Assembly: GCA_016930435.1 (NCBI GenBank)
Contig: JAFGGQ010000074.1
Coordinates: forward strand, 1-46,856
DNA: 46,856 nt
Direction of reading: 5' to 3'
DNA from: a bacterium
Lineage (GTDB): Bacteria; UBP14; UBA6098; JAFGQG01
Positions 32,801 to 41,220 of this stretch are shown piece after piece. The translations under genes and the position numbers were made by a program. Position 1 is the first letter of the stretch, and every line of letters begins with the position of its first letter. Under the pieces are notes generated by a model. It saw nothing but the letters and a program-made list of their open reading frames with translations, searched no databases and was not told the origin of the DNA.

Positions 32801-33354
32801 TGATAATTAAAGGAAAAGATATCCACAATCCCCCCCCGGCGTGAGCAGGTTTGGGTGAACTCCACCAGATTTTCCCGGGAATAACCCGCCCGGAAGAGCT
32901 GTTTCATTAGATGGTCCTGGCTTATTATATCACCGGGGCTTATCTGGAAGCTGATCTCCTTTAATAGATCCGGGTTGATAGTGGGTTGCTGAATTGCCCT
33001 CGGGGAAGTTACTAAAAGTGCAGGTGGTCCGAAAAGGAGCCTTTCCAGCGTTCTTAATCGAAAGCCGGTGAGCTGGTTATCCGGCAGTTTATGTTCATAG
33101 GGCAGAATATCCCAGGGTGGAAACCAATAGACGGGGTCGATACCGGCAATGGCCTGTAGATCTTCAAAGAGATTCTCTTCATCATAGGGGGTTATCACGA
33201 CAATATTATGATTTACTAAATCAAATAATTCTGCTATAATAAAAGCGGGGAACGAGCCGATATTTCCCCTTATTACCAGGTTTTGTTTTGCATCAACAGC
33301 AATTTTTAACTGCCCGAAGTGAGGGGATTGACGTATGTAATTTTTAAGGTCCAT
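29899..33354 (-). CDS. mfd: transcription-repair coupling factor
   Basis: DNA translocase that removes RNA polymerase stalled at lesions and recruits UvrA. The 1151-residue protein is full length. The N-terminal half is the UvrB-like region ('WDILPYEHKLPD', 'YSRENLVEFTQTCSRRGGI'). The RNA-polymerase-interacting domain begins 'LKEGDYVVHTNYGIGKYL'. The RecG-like motor has Walker A 'LLCGDVGFGKTEVAL', the DEEQ box in 'LVIDEEQRFGV', 'TMTATPIPRTL' and 'ESGTDIPNVNTIFINRADQ'. The TRCF C-domain starts near 'PSPDQRIGFYQKAY'. The ribosome site before the ATG at 33354 is weak. It is preceded on the same strand by the 205-aa membrane protein gene. Confidence 0.95.
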   Translation of the reverse strand: MDLKNYIRQSPHFGQLKIAVDAKQNLVIRGNIGSFPAFIIAELFDLVNHNIVVITPYDEENLFEDLQAIAGIDPVYWFPPWDILPYEHKLPDNQLTGFRLRTLERLLFGPPALLVTSPRAIQQPTINPDLLKEISFQISPGDIISQDHLMKQLFRAGYSRENLVEFTQTCSRRGGIVDIFSFNYQDPVRIEFLGNRVESIRLFRTSDQRSYKELDSVRILPTKESLKNFDSQVDGKEISLEEQIFPRFRQEYSPFILENLVAKLRLDRNFPGHHWYLPFFKPEPSFLLQYLEKPCLYILLEPPKIHEVMESAIREAGELFHRAHERELPLPEPQQVLLTPEKLDQVLAQAHSIQIHSMIGEKSTNIDFDLKPHPVILGKMNILDNELKHLHEHHYRIFILCENVGQLKRLEENSFQIEKAQLDVERIGGGFIYPALKLAVFTDHQIFARYKIRFRHRWYHEGQEQSFYQDLKEGDYVVHTNYGIGKYLRLEKLTSKVGITECIVIEYANEEKLYVPVEDFHLVQKYLGKTGSIKLATLGSKKWENKRSRLKTRLRELTGELIHLYALRETLKGYSYSEDDELQQQLEDSFVYTETEDQLRSIQEVKRDLEKATPMDRLLCGDVGFGKTEVALRAAFKVVRESRQVALLVPTTILAQQHFNTFSERFRDFPVKVDMLSRFRSREQQKEILKKVQEGRVDILIGTHRLLSEDIQFKDLGLLVIDEEQRFGVAHKEKIKRWRSQIDVLTMTATPIPRTLYFSLSGARDISFINTPPEQRLSVYTQVVEFDPEIFIDAIHRELDRGGQVFFLHNRVQTIQAIARYLQDLLPEVRFVVAHGQMKDHQLENVFMDFLNRKYDVLVTTNIIESGTDIPNVNTIFINRADQFGLADLYQLRGRVGRSDQQAFAYLVIPPYRKITHQARKRLNALLEHSDLGSGFQLALRDLEIRGSGNLLGKEQHGFIEEVGMTLYTQLLKEAIAELKGQKPPVFIPIPVQVDFPMFVPKDYIPSPDQRIGFYQKAYMANNEKKLQRVRAEIKDRFGNPPQEVLAIYQYLMIRLLASQLPIAKVIFRKNRATVFFNKNFIFPLMKFQQALKGAVFPLRFTAGETHQLVFDFSDEQDSLTRLKIVYHILTYAKKAIPVSTIPFEPDQETI

Positions 33355-33447
33355 TTGGTACCCGGAGTTTTTTAAAATTGCAAAATTACTAAATATTATT
33401 CCAAAGGCAATTGTTTTTTAAACGGGGAAGTGATTTAATGGAAAGGA

Positions 33448-34065
33448 TTAATCGGGAATATTGCTGCATTTGAGCTTCAGGGTTCTATTATAGCGGTCCA
33501 CCATTTCGATGGACTGGGTGGCGGTCAGGTAATGGTCTGTAGGCGATCTTTCCCGGGAGAACAGAAGTTGGATTGAGGAACCGATTATTGTTCCGATTCC
33601 TCCGCACATCAGTAGTGCAGCCCCGCTTTTTTCCAGATTGCCCACATCTTCACGCTGGAAGATGCTGTTTAACCAATAGCTGCTGCCGATCATCATTGCG
33701 ATCCCTGCTGGAATACCCAGTATAAAGCGCTGCATCCTGCGTTTTTGCTGGGCATCCCATTGCTGCTTGAGGTGCAGGGCTTCTTTTTCCCTGCCCAGGT
33801 ATGCCATTAGCTGAGCATCGTCCAGGTTTTTACCTTTGCCTGTTTTGATGAACCAATTGAATTCCTCGCGGAGCAGAAGAGTATCTCGTTCTGCGGCGCC
33901 CCAGTCTTCAAAAGTGGTAAAAGGCAAAGCTTTGTTGTTATTCTTGAAGCTTAGGATAAGCTGTACTTTCTGGCTATCGTAGCAGGCTGATGAAAACCCC
34001 TGGCCGTAACAATATACTCCAATAGAAATAAACGCAAATATCAGTAAACAGAATTTCAGCTTCAT
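33448..34065 (-). CDS. membrane protein with signal peptide, unrecognised
   Basis: A 205-residue protein of no family known to me. It has an N-terminal signal sequence or anchor ('MKLKFCLLIFAFISIGVYCYGQG') and a hydrophilic, partly coiled-coil-like stretch at about 55-115 rich in Glu, Lys and Gln ('REKEALHLKQQWDAQQKRR'). Two short glycine-rich hydrophobic segments follow at about 116-135 and 148-168. GGAAAG lies upstream of the ATG. It sits 46 nt after the large LVIVD-repeat protein on the same strand and ahead of mfd, so it probably belongs with the exported proteins rather than with repair. Envelope location is inferred. Confidence 0.75.
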   Translation of the reverse strand: MKLKFCLLIFAFISIGVYCYGQGFSSACYDSQKVQLILSFKNNNKALPFTTFEDWGAAERDTLLLREEFNWFIKTGKGKNLDDAQLMAYLGREKEALHLKQQWDAQQKRRMQRFILGIPAGIAMMIGSSYWLNSIFQREDVGNLEKSGAALLMCGGIGTIIGSSIQLLFSRERSPTDHYLTATQSIEMVDRYNRTLKLKCSNIPD

Positions 34066-34111
34066 ATTTCAGCTTTCCGGATGGATTACAATTAGCATAA
34101 AAAATGCCACT

Positions 34112-37100
34112 TTATTTCAGCAGGATCATCTTATTGATCTTTTGCTCTTCCTGCCAATTTAACTTAACGTAATAAATTCCGGTGGCTACATTCTCCCGGT
34201 GGTCGTTTTTCCCATCCCAACGGAGGGTATAATAGCCCCTTTCCAGATGATCATTCAGCAGTGTCCGTACCCTTTCACCGAGGATATTGTATATACCCAT
34301 GGAGACTTCACTTTTTTCGGGAATGCTGAATTTGATGGTAGTAGAGCTGTTAAATGGATTGGGAAAATTCTGGTCCATGCTGAAACAGATGGGTAACGGA
34401 GCTCCACCCTCCAGCCATAAGCGGTAGATTCCCTGTGTCAGAATAAGAGAATTAGTCTGGAGGAGATCGATAACATTATCTCCCGCAATTATGTAAGGTA
34501 TGTATCCTTCGGGAAACTGGCCGAGATCAAATGAAACCAGGAATTCCCCGCTTCCGTTGAGAAGCAATTCCCACTCCGGAAGGTTTGATGGTTTGATATC
34601 ATTGAGGTATTCCCTGATTTGACCGGAGTTAATCAGGTAGCTTTGCCATTCCCGTCCGGGATTTGGTGGCGGGGCGATGCGGTCGAAATAGGGATCATAT
34701 CCGGTGGATGCTTTTGAGTGGAAGCCGAAGAGAAGTTGGGTTCCCGTTTCATCCTGCTGAATGTTGATTATACCCTGCCATTCCGGATAACGGGGTTGCG
34801 GAGTTTCGGGAATATCCCTGGCGATCAGCAGGTCCGAATCTACGGTCAGGCGGCAGGGTGAGTTCACATAAACCCAGTTCCCTGTGCCGGGTTCTAAGGT
34901 ATAAGTAGATATGTAGCTTTCGGAAGGGTTATCATAATAATACATTGAGCCGGGCATTAGAGCATCCGGGGGAACGGTGATTAAGGCACTCCAGGGGACC
35001 GGGTATCCGCTTAGGCCCCCGATCATGTTCCATCCGGTCTCCAGGTCGATAGAGTATTTATTGACCGGTATTCCCCGATAGGAATAGGCTTGCGATTGAG
35101 GCACATTGATAAAATAGGCTTTTCCGGGTTCGATCTGGTCCACCATATCGTACATACGGGACGATGGATTATAAATAAATGCCGAGCCCCGCATATCGCT
35201 AAAGTATTCAGTGGCTTCATTATCCTTTTGAAATCCTTTCAGGGAGACCATATTCCAGCCGGGTTTCAGTGGATGAAGGTAATAGATATATGATGCGGGA
35301 GGTTCGTAATCCAGGTTAACGGTATCCCCTTCGCCGAATGCATATTCGCTTTCCAGGTGCATGTTCAGTTCGCCCAGGTAAAAATCGCCGTCAGGCAGCG
35401 CATCGGGGGCCCAGGTAATGCGGCCGGGGCCCCCGGTGGTAACTATCTTGATGGTTTGGGGTTTATCAAATAGTCCCACAAGGTTGTCGGTTAAACCAGC
35501 TATGCCTGGATGCTCCGGGTCTTCTATGAGGAAATAGGCTTCGCAGCCTATGCCGGTGGGGATATAAGGAATATCCAGTCCATCGTCGTAACCCCAGGAA
35601 GCGGTGGAATCTCCGCCCAAACCCAAATTTCGCTCGCCCTCGGTAAGTTCGACAACAATTTCGATATGCCAGGAACGCATCAGCCAGATAGTAGCCCGGT
35701 AGTCTATCTTGACCTTTTGAACATACCAGGCCGTGTCGGTTTGCTCTTCAGGTGATTGATTATGACAGTGGATGTCCGCACTCCACCATAAGGAATCATA
35801 ATTGGTTGCTCCAAGATAATAGAACAATGTGAATCCAAAAAAGGGCGGGGGATCTTCTTCATTATGCATGATGTTAAATGTTTCAAGGGCGCTACCTCCA
35901 GCCCGGTATTTCAAATAGTACCAAATAGTGTCAAAAGGAGCGGAATCGTCATTAATATAATCGTGTATTTCAGGTGAATACCAGGTTTCCCAATGAACAA
36001 AATGGAAAACGGAGCCACCTGTGATTTCGGTGGAGTGAAGGGTACTAACATCCTGCAAAGAATCGAGGTTATCCTCAAATATTTGAATCTTGTTAATGCC
36101 GGTGCCATAATCTGCAAAGAATAGATCGCTTCCATCCAAAACCACATTCTCCGGTAAAGCTACATCCCCAAAGGCAACCAGACTGTCGGGGGCTCCGGGA
36201 TCGGCTACATCCATAATGTAAATCCCGCGGGTAGTAGCTAAAAAAGCATATCCGGAAGAAACTCCCACTCCGAAAGCGTTAGACCACCGGGGTACATGGC
36301 TTTCTAACGTTAAATTTTCCGGATCGGATATATTTACAATTGAAAATCCCAAAGAATATTGCGCGATATATGCAAATGGTGCTTCAACGGCTACATCCCA
36401 GCAATGCAGCATATATAGGGTATCTAAAAGGTTTAGTCCGGAATCGAGGGATAGGATGCCTGCAGCGTCAGAAACAGCGTAAACCTTCCCACCGTCAATA
36501 TCAAGGCTGCTTATGGAGGGACAAGGATAATAGGTATCTCCAGAGCCATTCGCAGTGCTTATTCTCCTGATACCCGAAGAGCTCCCTCCGATTGCCAGAA
36601 AGACATAATCACCCCAGACGTCGAGGTCATAGATGGTTCCGATTCCTGTCCGGTGCCATGATAATGAAGGACTTTCCGGATTGGAAATATCATAGGCATA
36701 GACCCCATCCTCTCCAGCAGCAATATAAATCTTGTTGCCCAGATTCTCAATTCCAACCGTAACATGGGCACCCATTGGAATAGTGTCAATAGCATAGATT
36801 GTATCCGGGTCACTAATGTCAAATATAACAAGACCGATATCATCGCTGACACCGTAAGCATAATCGCCAATTACTGCAATATCTATGAGGTTCCCCCCTT
36901 CGTCATTATTGATGAAGCTCGTGATTCCAGTGAAAACACCGCCCCCGTTTAAAGTCTGCAGATTAGCGGAATCAACGATGCAGACCTTGTTCCCGCTCAC
37001 GGATACTCCGGTAGCGCTTATTCCCGAGCCATCCAGAGGTCCCTTGGATACGGGATGAATTTTGGTAGGGTCCGATATTTCATAATAAGCTAACCCCATT

Positions 37101-38026
37101 CTCCCGTCAGCAACGATCACGTATTTATTCTGAACGTCGAGGTCATATCCCTTATCACGCACAGGGCAGGAATTTTCAAGGGTAGGTGAAGCGGGTGAAG
37201 AGATATCTACTACATAGACATAAGTATCCCCTGCGACAAAAACATACATTCCGTAAAGGGTAATCGCATTGCCGTTAGAGACTCCGGCTATGGTAGCTCC
37301 CCATGATGGCGAGGCGGGATTGGATATATCTAAAACCCTCAATCCTACGGCTCTATCAACAACATAAGCGTAGTTTCCGTAGGTTACCAGGTCCCTGGCA
37401 TCAGTCGCGGCAACGCTGCCGGTAATCGAAAGGGATGCCGGACTGGAAATATTTACCACTACAACTTGCGATCCGGCCGCTACATAAGCATAATTTCCCT
37501 GGACAGCTAATCCGTAACAATTACTGCCGATGGTAATAGAGGAAACTTCTGAAGGGGAAGCTGGATCAGTTACGTTTATTGCCCTAAAGTTATTTGCGCC
37601 TGCTTCGGTAGTAACGAAGGCATGGACTCCGCTAACTGAAACATCTCTGCAATCATAAGCACCTACCCCTCCTCCGGTGGCATCAGATACATGGTGGGTC
37701 TGTAATCCCGCGCCTTTGGTAGCCATATAAGCCCATTGTCCAGAATAATGGACCTTAACCGGATTGCCGCTAATAGTCCAATAATCGAGTTGGGGAAGCG
37801 GTCTCCTGCCCACGTAAGAGTAGGTAATGTCTGTGCTGGTGTCCGGGATATTGATAAATGTCGGTGTTTCGCCTCCGGTATGCCATGCCGCAGTGGTTTT
37901 GGATATATCAAGGTAATCGAAATCCTCAAAATCCTCGATAAATTCGGTTGCTTCAAGCGGGATTGTTCCTAATCCTGCAAGGACTAATCCCAGGAAAATG
38001 ATGAATAAACTATAGCATAGGCGCAT
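34112..38026 (-). CDS. T9SS-exported LVIVD-repeat beta-propeller protein
   Basis: A 1304-residue secreted protein. Signal peptide about 1-26. About residues 60-640 consist of LVIVD-type repeats of 40-45 residues, seen as alternating 'GNYAYVA', 'VVVVNISSPASL', 'GLRVLDISNPASP' and 'GDYVFLAIGG' units, enough for one or two beta-propellers. A beta-sandwich region follows, then a tandem 'KPGWNMVSLKG' / 'ETGWNMIGGLSG' unit at about 915-1065. After another beta domain the protein ends in a sorting domain with 'DQNFPNPFNSS' from about 1211. AGGAGGT precedes the ATG by a few bases. LVIVD proteins are common on the surface of FCB bacteria; binding partners are unknown. Confidence 0.9.
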   Translation of the reverse strand: MRLCYSLFIIFLGLVLAGLGTIPLEATEFIEDFEDFDYLDISKTTAAWHTGGETPTFINIPDTSTDITYSYVGRRPLPQLDYWTISGNPVKVHYSGQWAYMATKGAGLQTHHVSDATGGGVGAYDCRDVSVSGVHAFVTTEAGANNFRAINVTDPASPSEVSSITIGSNCYGLAVQGNYAYVAAGSQVVVVNISSPASLSITGSVAATDARDLVTYGNYAYVVDRAVGLRVLDISNPASPSWGATIAGVSNGNAITLYGMYVFVAGDTYVYVVDISSPASPTLENSCPVRDKGYDLDVQNKYVIVADGRMGLAYYEISDPTKIHPVSKGPLDGSGISATGVSVSGNKVCIVDSANLQTLNGGGVFTGITSFINNDEGGNLIDIAVIGDYAYGVSDDIGLVIFDISDPDTIYAIDTIPMGAHVTVGIENLGNKIYIAAGEDGVYAYDISNPESPSLSWHRTGIGTIYDLDVWGDYVFLAIGGSSSGIRRISTANGSGDTYYPCPSISSLDIDGGKVYAVSDAAGILSLDSGLNLLDTLYMLHCWDVAVEAPFAYIAQYSLGFSIVNISDPENLTLESHVPRWSNAFGVGVSSGYAFLATTRGIYIMDVADPGAPDSLVAFGDVALPENVVLDGSDLFFADYGTGINKIQIFEDNLDSLQDVSTLHSTEITGGSVFHFVHWETWYSPEIHDYINDDSAPFDTIWYYLKYRAGGSALETFNIMHNEEDPPPFFGFTLFYYLGATNYDSLWWSADIHCHNQSPEEQTDTAWYVQKVKIDYRATIWLMRSWHIEIVVELTEGERNLGLGGDSTASWGYDDGLDIPYIPTGIGCEAYFLIEDPEHPGIAGLTDNLVGLFDKPQTIKIVTTGGPGRITWAPDALPDGDFYLGELNMHLESEYAFGEGDTVNLDYEPPASYIYYLHPLKPGWNMVSLKGFQKDNEATEYFSDMRGSAFIYNPSSRMYDMVDQIEPGKAYFINVPQSQAYSYRGIPVNKYSIDLETGWNMIGGLSGYPVPWSALITVPPDALMPGSMYYYDNPSESYISTYTLEPGTGNWVYVNSPCRLTVDSDLLIARDIPETPQPRYPEWQGIINIQQDETGTQLLFGFHSKASTGYDPYFDRIAPPPNPGREWQSYLINSGQIREYLNDIKPSNLPEWELLLNGSGEFLVSFDLGQFPEGYIPYIIAGDNVIDLLQTNSLILTQGIYRLWLEGGAPLPICFSMDQNFPNPFNSSTTIKFSIPEKSEVSMGIYNILGERVRTLLNDHLERGYYTLRWDGKNDHRENVATGIYYVKLNWQEEQKINKMILLK

Positions 38027-38070
38027 ATTGACCTCCTGATTGATAATTTGTTCTAAAATATTTTAATAAT

Positions 38071-39321
38071 TCAATCTCCCAGGTAAATCCAGGCGTTTCT
38101 ATCCACGAACAGCCAAAAGGCTTTACCCGGAGTAATACTCTCCAAAAATTCATAACGCCGCAAACGAGGGCTATACCAGAATACATGCGGGAATAATGCT
38201 TCCGGAGGATCGGAAGCGATTGAGGAAGCGCTGATAGGAAAAGAAATGGTGCCGAAAAGATGCCACCCCGCTTCAAGATAGAATTCGAATGCATGAACGG
38301 GATTACCGATAATTAAAAGGGTAGTATCGGTGTGAGCATAGGCGAAATATCCCTTGGCAAGTCTGAGTGAATCTGCGGTATTAAAAGTGTGCGTCCTTGA
38401 GTTGTAGCTGTAAATATCTCCCTGGAAAAAGGGGAGGCAATAGGCTTTTCTCATGTTGGGAGCAAGCACGGGCATGGAAAACAAATTCCAGCCCTCTTTA
38501 AGCTCCAGATTGTAACGTTCCCCGGAACCGGTTACTTCAAGAAACAGGGAGTCCCGCAGTCCGAAATAATCGGCGACAATGGTTGTGCGTCCATGAGCGA
38601 CGGCGAAAACCAGACCGGGTTCTTCAATCCGGCAGCATGTATCGGAGGACAACCACTGCGGTTGAACTATAAATGAATCCCCATCCTCTTCATAAAGAAA
38701 GGCGTTAAAATAGACCCGTTCTCCCAGAGTAATAGTATTTCGATATGGGAGAATCCGGATGCCGATATTAACGGAATCCCGGACAATGAGCTGGAATTTT
38801 TTTGTACCCCGGGGCATCAGGAAGCGAAGAGAATCCTGTTCCCGGATATTATAATAATTTTCATCCGTTTCATCGTAAAGATAGAGGCCATAACGGAAGG
38901 GTATATTACTCAGGTTTTTCCACCAGAGAAAGAGGTCCCGTGCTGAGGTCGCACGGTTCCAGATTTCCAAATGCCAAATTTCCTGGTTAAAGCCCGGTGG
39001 CCGGAAATCATACGAAAACAAATTGCTGTGAGGTGGGGGCCAATAATCGGGTTCAGCAGGATCGTCGTGTGGAAAGTAGAGAATAATATAGGTTGGCTCA
39101 GGGGGCAGCATCTCTGCGGCATCACTGGGATCATACCCGCGGGAAGCGGTTTCTTTAACGCCGGCCATGTTGTACCAATCTGCATAGCCGGTACCATGCC
39201 CATCGTAATCGGGAGTTTCAATTCCCAGTTGAATATGCCATTCTTCGGGACTGGATACGCCTATCAGACATAAAAACAAAATAAGGCAACCTGTCCATTT
39301 TAAAAAGGTATTTTTCTTCAT
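38071..39321 (-). CDS. secreted protein with tandem GWN module, no sorting domain
   Basis: A 416-residue exported protein of unknown role. Signal peptide about 1-25 ('KWTGCLILFLCLIGVSS'). An N-terminal beta domain and an Ig-like domain ('NTITLGERVYFNAF') lead to two copies of the GWN unit ('KEGWNLFSMPVL' and 'EAGWHLFGTISF', the last 140 residues) like those in the 1304-aa and 2173-aa proteins. It stops at 'NAWIYLGD', immediately after the second GWN unit, where the relatives continue into further domains and a sorting tail. It therefore lacks a visible T9SS signal and may stay in the periplasm or be truncated. The next gene begins 45 nt downstream with its own AGGAGGT. Confidence 0.85.
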   Translation of the reverse strand: MKKNTFLKWTGCLILFLCLIGVSSPEEWHIQLGIETPDYDGHGTGYADWYNMAGVKETASRGYDPSDAAEMLPPEPTYIILYFPHDDPAEPDYWPPPHSNLFSYDFRPPGFNQEIWHLEIWNRATSARDLFLWWKNLSNIPFRYGLYLYDETDENYYNIREQDSLRFLMPRGTKKFQLIVRDSVNIGIRILPYRNTITLGERVYFNAFLYEEDGDSFIVQPQWLSSDTCCRIEEPGLVFAVAHGRTTIVADYFGLRDSLFLEVTGSGERYNLELKEGWNLFSMPVLAPNMRKAYCLPFFQGDIYSYNSRTHTFNTADSLRLAKGYFAYAHTDTTLLIIGNPVHAFEFYLEAGWHLFGTISFPISASSIASDPPEALFPHVFWYSPRLRRYEFLESITPGKAFWLFVDRNAWIYLGD

Positions 39322-39455
39322 AACCCTTAAACCAGCCTAAAAGGACTTTGGTTAGGGATTTGCTTGTTATTCCTGCTGTATTTAAACAGCTCACTTTTTC
39401 CTAAATAAAAAGAAAGCAAAAAAAAACCAGAAGTCAAGATTTATTAAATTATAAT

Positions 39456-40361
39456 CTATTGCTTAAAAGTGTAAACAAATGTAGCCACTACTGCTCCCAC
39501 TTTAGCCAGGCTCTCCGGTGAGCATTTATCCCGGGTATCCTTCATGGTATGCCAGTAGGGGTAATCAAAATCGATAATGTCGATAGTTTTGATCCCCGCC
39601 TCATTCAACGGAAGGTGATCATCGATCACAGCATGCCTTTCGCTATCAACAAATTCTTTGATACTCAGGCTATCGGCAATATGCCAGATGCGGTCCGCTA
39701 TATCCCGCGCGTGAGCCATGGAGTATTTTTCGCGGTATATCTGAAGGTCCCTGTCCCCAATCATATCCAGGAGTATCCCGGCCACGGGCAATTCATCACG
39801 GAGGTTTTGGGCATAATATTTAGCTCCTAAAAGATAGTTGTCCAGGTCGCCGGGCTGACCGTAATCCTCGCCGTCAGTAAGAAATATCTCGATGCCTACT
39901 TCAGGGGGGTTTTCCTTGAACATCCGTGCCAATTGCATCAGGACCGCTACCCCGGAAGCGCCATCATTTGCGCCCATTATGGGCTTTTCCCGGTCATCCT
40001 CATTTTCCGCATACTCCGCCCAGGGCCGGGTATCCCAGTGTGCCGCCAATAATATCCTGGTCTTATTCTGTGGATTGAACCGGGCTATGATATTCGTCAT
40101 GTGGATGAATTGACCCCGGTAGCCCAGATGGGTGAAAGTTTGCTTTTCGACTTTGTCGGCGTACTTTTCAAAATGCTCTACAAGATAGTTGAGACATTGT
40201 TCATGAGCTTCGGAGCCCGGTGGCCGGGGACCAAAATCACACTGCGCCTCCAGATATTGATAAGCGGAATCCCCGTCAAAATTGACCTTGTATTTTCCGC
40301 TGTTGCAGGACAGCACAAGAAATAAAGCCATTAGAAAAGCTAAAGCAATCCTGTATTTCAT
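39456..40361 (-). CDS. M28 family metallopeptidase lipoprotein (glutaminyl-cyclase-like)
   Basis: A 301-residue zinc enzyme. A lipobox 'LVLSC' places Cys19 as the lipid-modified residue, so it should sit on a membrane facing the periplasm. Metal-site motifs of the M28/glutaminyl cyclase group are present: 'LLAAHWDTRP' (His108), 'GANDGASG' (Asp133), 'FLTDGEDYG' (Glu165) and 'YWHTMKDT' (His271). It could be an aminopeptidase or a glutaminyl-peptide cyclotransferase; the 'WDTRPWAE' and 'YWHTMKDT' segments favour the cyclotransferase-like subgroup. Its start overlaps the PHP gene by 4 bp, so it is the last gene of a three-gene operon with the PHP protein and the ABC exporter. Confidence 0.88.
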   Translation of the reverse strand: MKYRIALAFLMALFLVLSCNSGKYKVNFDGDSAYQYLEAQCDFGPRPPGSEAHEQCLNYLVEHFEKYADKVEKQTFTHLGYRGQFIHMTNIIARFNPQNKTRILLAAHWDTRPWAEYAENEDDREKPIMGANDGASGVAVLMQLARMFKENPPEVGIEIFLTDGEDYGQPGDLDNYLLGAKYYAQNLRDELPVAGILLDMIGDRDLQIYREKYSMAHARDIADRIWHIADSLSIKEFVDSERHAVIDDHLPLNEAGIKTIDIIDFDYPYWHTMKDTRDKCSPESLAKVGAVVATFVYTFKQ

Positions 40362-41194
40362 GATATACCTCCAGGTAAATCAAATCCAATATCCTGAGCC
40401 AGTTCGTATGCATCGGGTATCAAGAAACCTACCTGATCGGGTTGGTGGGCATCGGAACCGATCGATGCCAGCTTAATGCCGGCGCGATAGGCCATTTCAA
40501 GGATCTCATTGGATGGATAAAACTCCTGATGGCCCTTTCTACGAGCTGATGTGTTTATTTCCAGTCCCACGCCCTTTTGGGCCATAAGTTCCAGAACCGG
40601 GTTGATGAACTCCCGGTGAGCCGTAAGGATTTGGGGTCCATAGTAGGCAAGCCCGTACTTTTTATAGCAGTCCAGGTGCCCAATAGCTCCAAAACGCCCA
40701 AAATCCACGCAATAATAGAGGGCGCTGTAATAGTCCTGAACAAGCTCTTTAAGGCCATGACTGCGGAAATAACCAAATACCTCCTGCGATGATGTAATGG
40801 AAACATTGCCCAAACAGTGAACAGAACCGATAATAAAATCGAGGTCATAACCATTGATAAAATCAAGAAGGATGTCTTCAAAGTGTCGGCCATAGCTAAG
40901 TTCCGCACCGCAGGCAACGTCGATTTTGGATGAATACTTGCGCGCAATTCGCCTGACCTCTTCTGTATAACGCGAGAAGTTTTCGCGGTTGAACCGTGAG
41001 TACTTGCCCCCTAAATTGATATATAGATCCCAAACCTTTCTCTGGGGGTTCAGATCCACATGGGTCGTGAAACATATTTTCCCCAAGCCTTTTGAGATAG
41101 CTTCCCTGGTGAATTCCTCGACGTTCCCCCGGGCATCTACGGAATAACCCGGGTGAATATGATAATCAATATAAGATGAAATTTTGCCTCGCAT
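40358..41194 (-). CDS. PHP-domain phosphatase, histidinol-phosphatase-like
   Basis: A 278-residue PHP-family metal-dependent phosphoesterase. Motifs: 'DYHIHPGYSVDA' (HxH), 'ICFTTHVDL', 'GAELSYGRHFED', 'GSVHCLG', 'GHLDCYKKYG' and 'LASIGSDAHQPDQVG'. These match the HisK/HisJ histidinol phosphatase type, but the group also includes enzymes with other substrates, and no other his gene is in the window. I prefer the ATG at 41194: GGAGG at 41206-41210 lies ahead of it, whereas the ATG at 41212 would sit inside that ribosome site. The gene follows the ABC exporter and overlaps the M28 gene by 4 bp. Confidence 0.85.
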   Translation of the reverse strand: MRGKISSYIDYHIHPGYSVDARGNVEEFTREAISKGLGKICFTTHVDLNPQRKVWDLYINLGGKYSRFNRENFSRYTEEVRRIARKYSSKIDVACGAELSYGRHFEDILLDFINGYDLDFIIGSVHCLGNVSITSSQEVFGYFRSHGLKELVQDYYSALYYCVDFGRFGAIGHLDCYKKYGLAYYGPQILTAHREFINPVLELMAQKGVGLEINTSARRKGHQEFYPSNEILEMAYRAGIKLASIGSDAHQPDQVGFLIPDAYELAQDIGFDLPGGIS

Positions 41195-41220
41195 TATATA
41201 TAAATCCTCCATGAGAGCAA

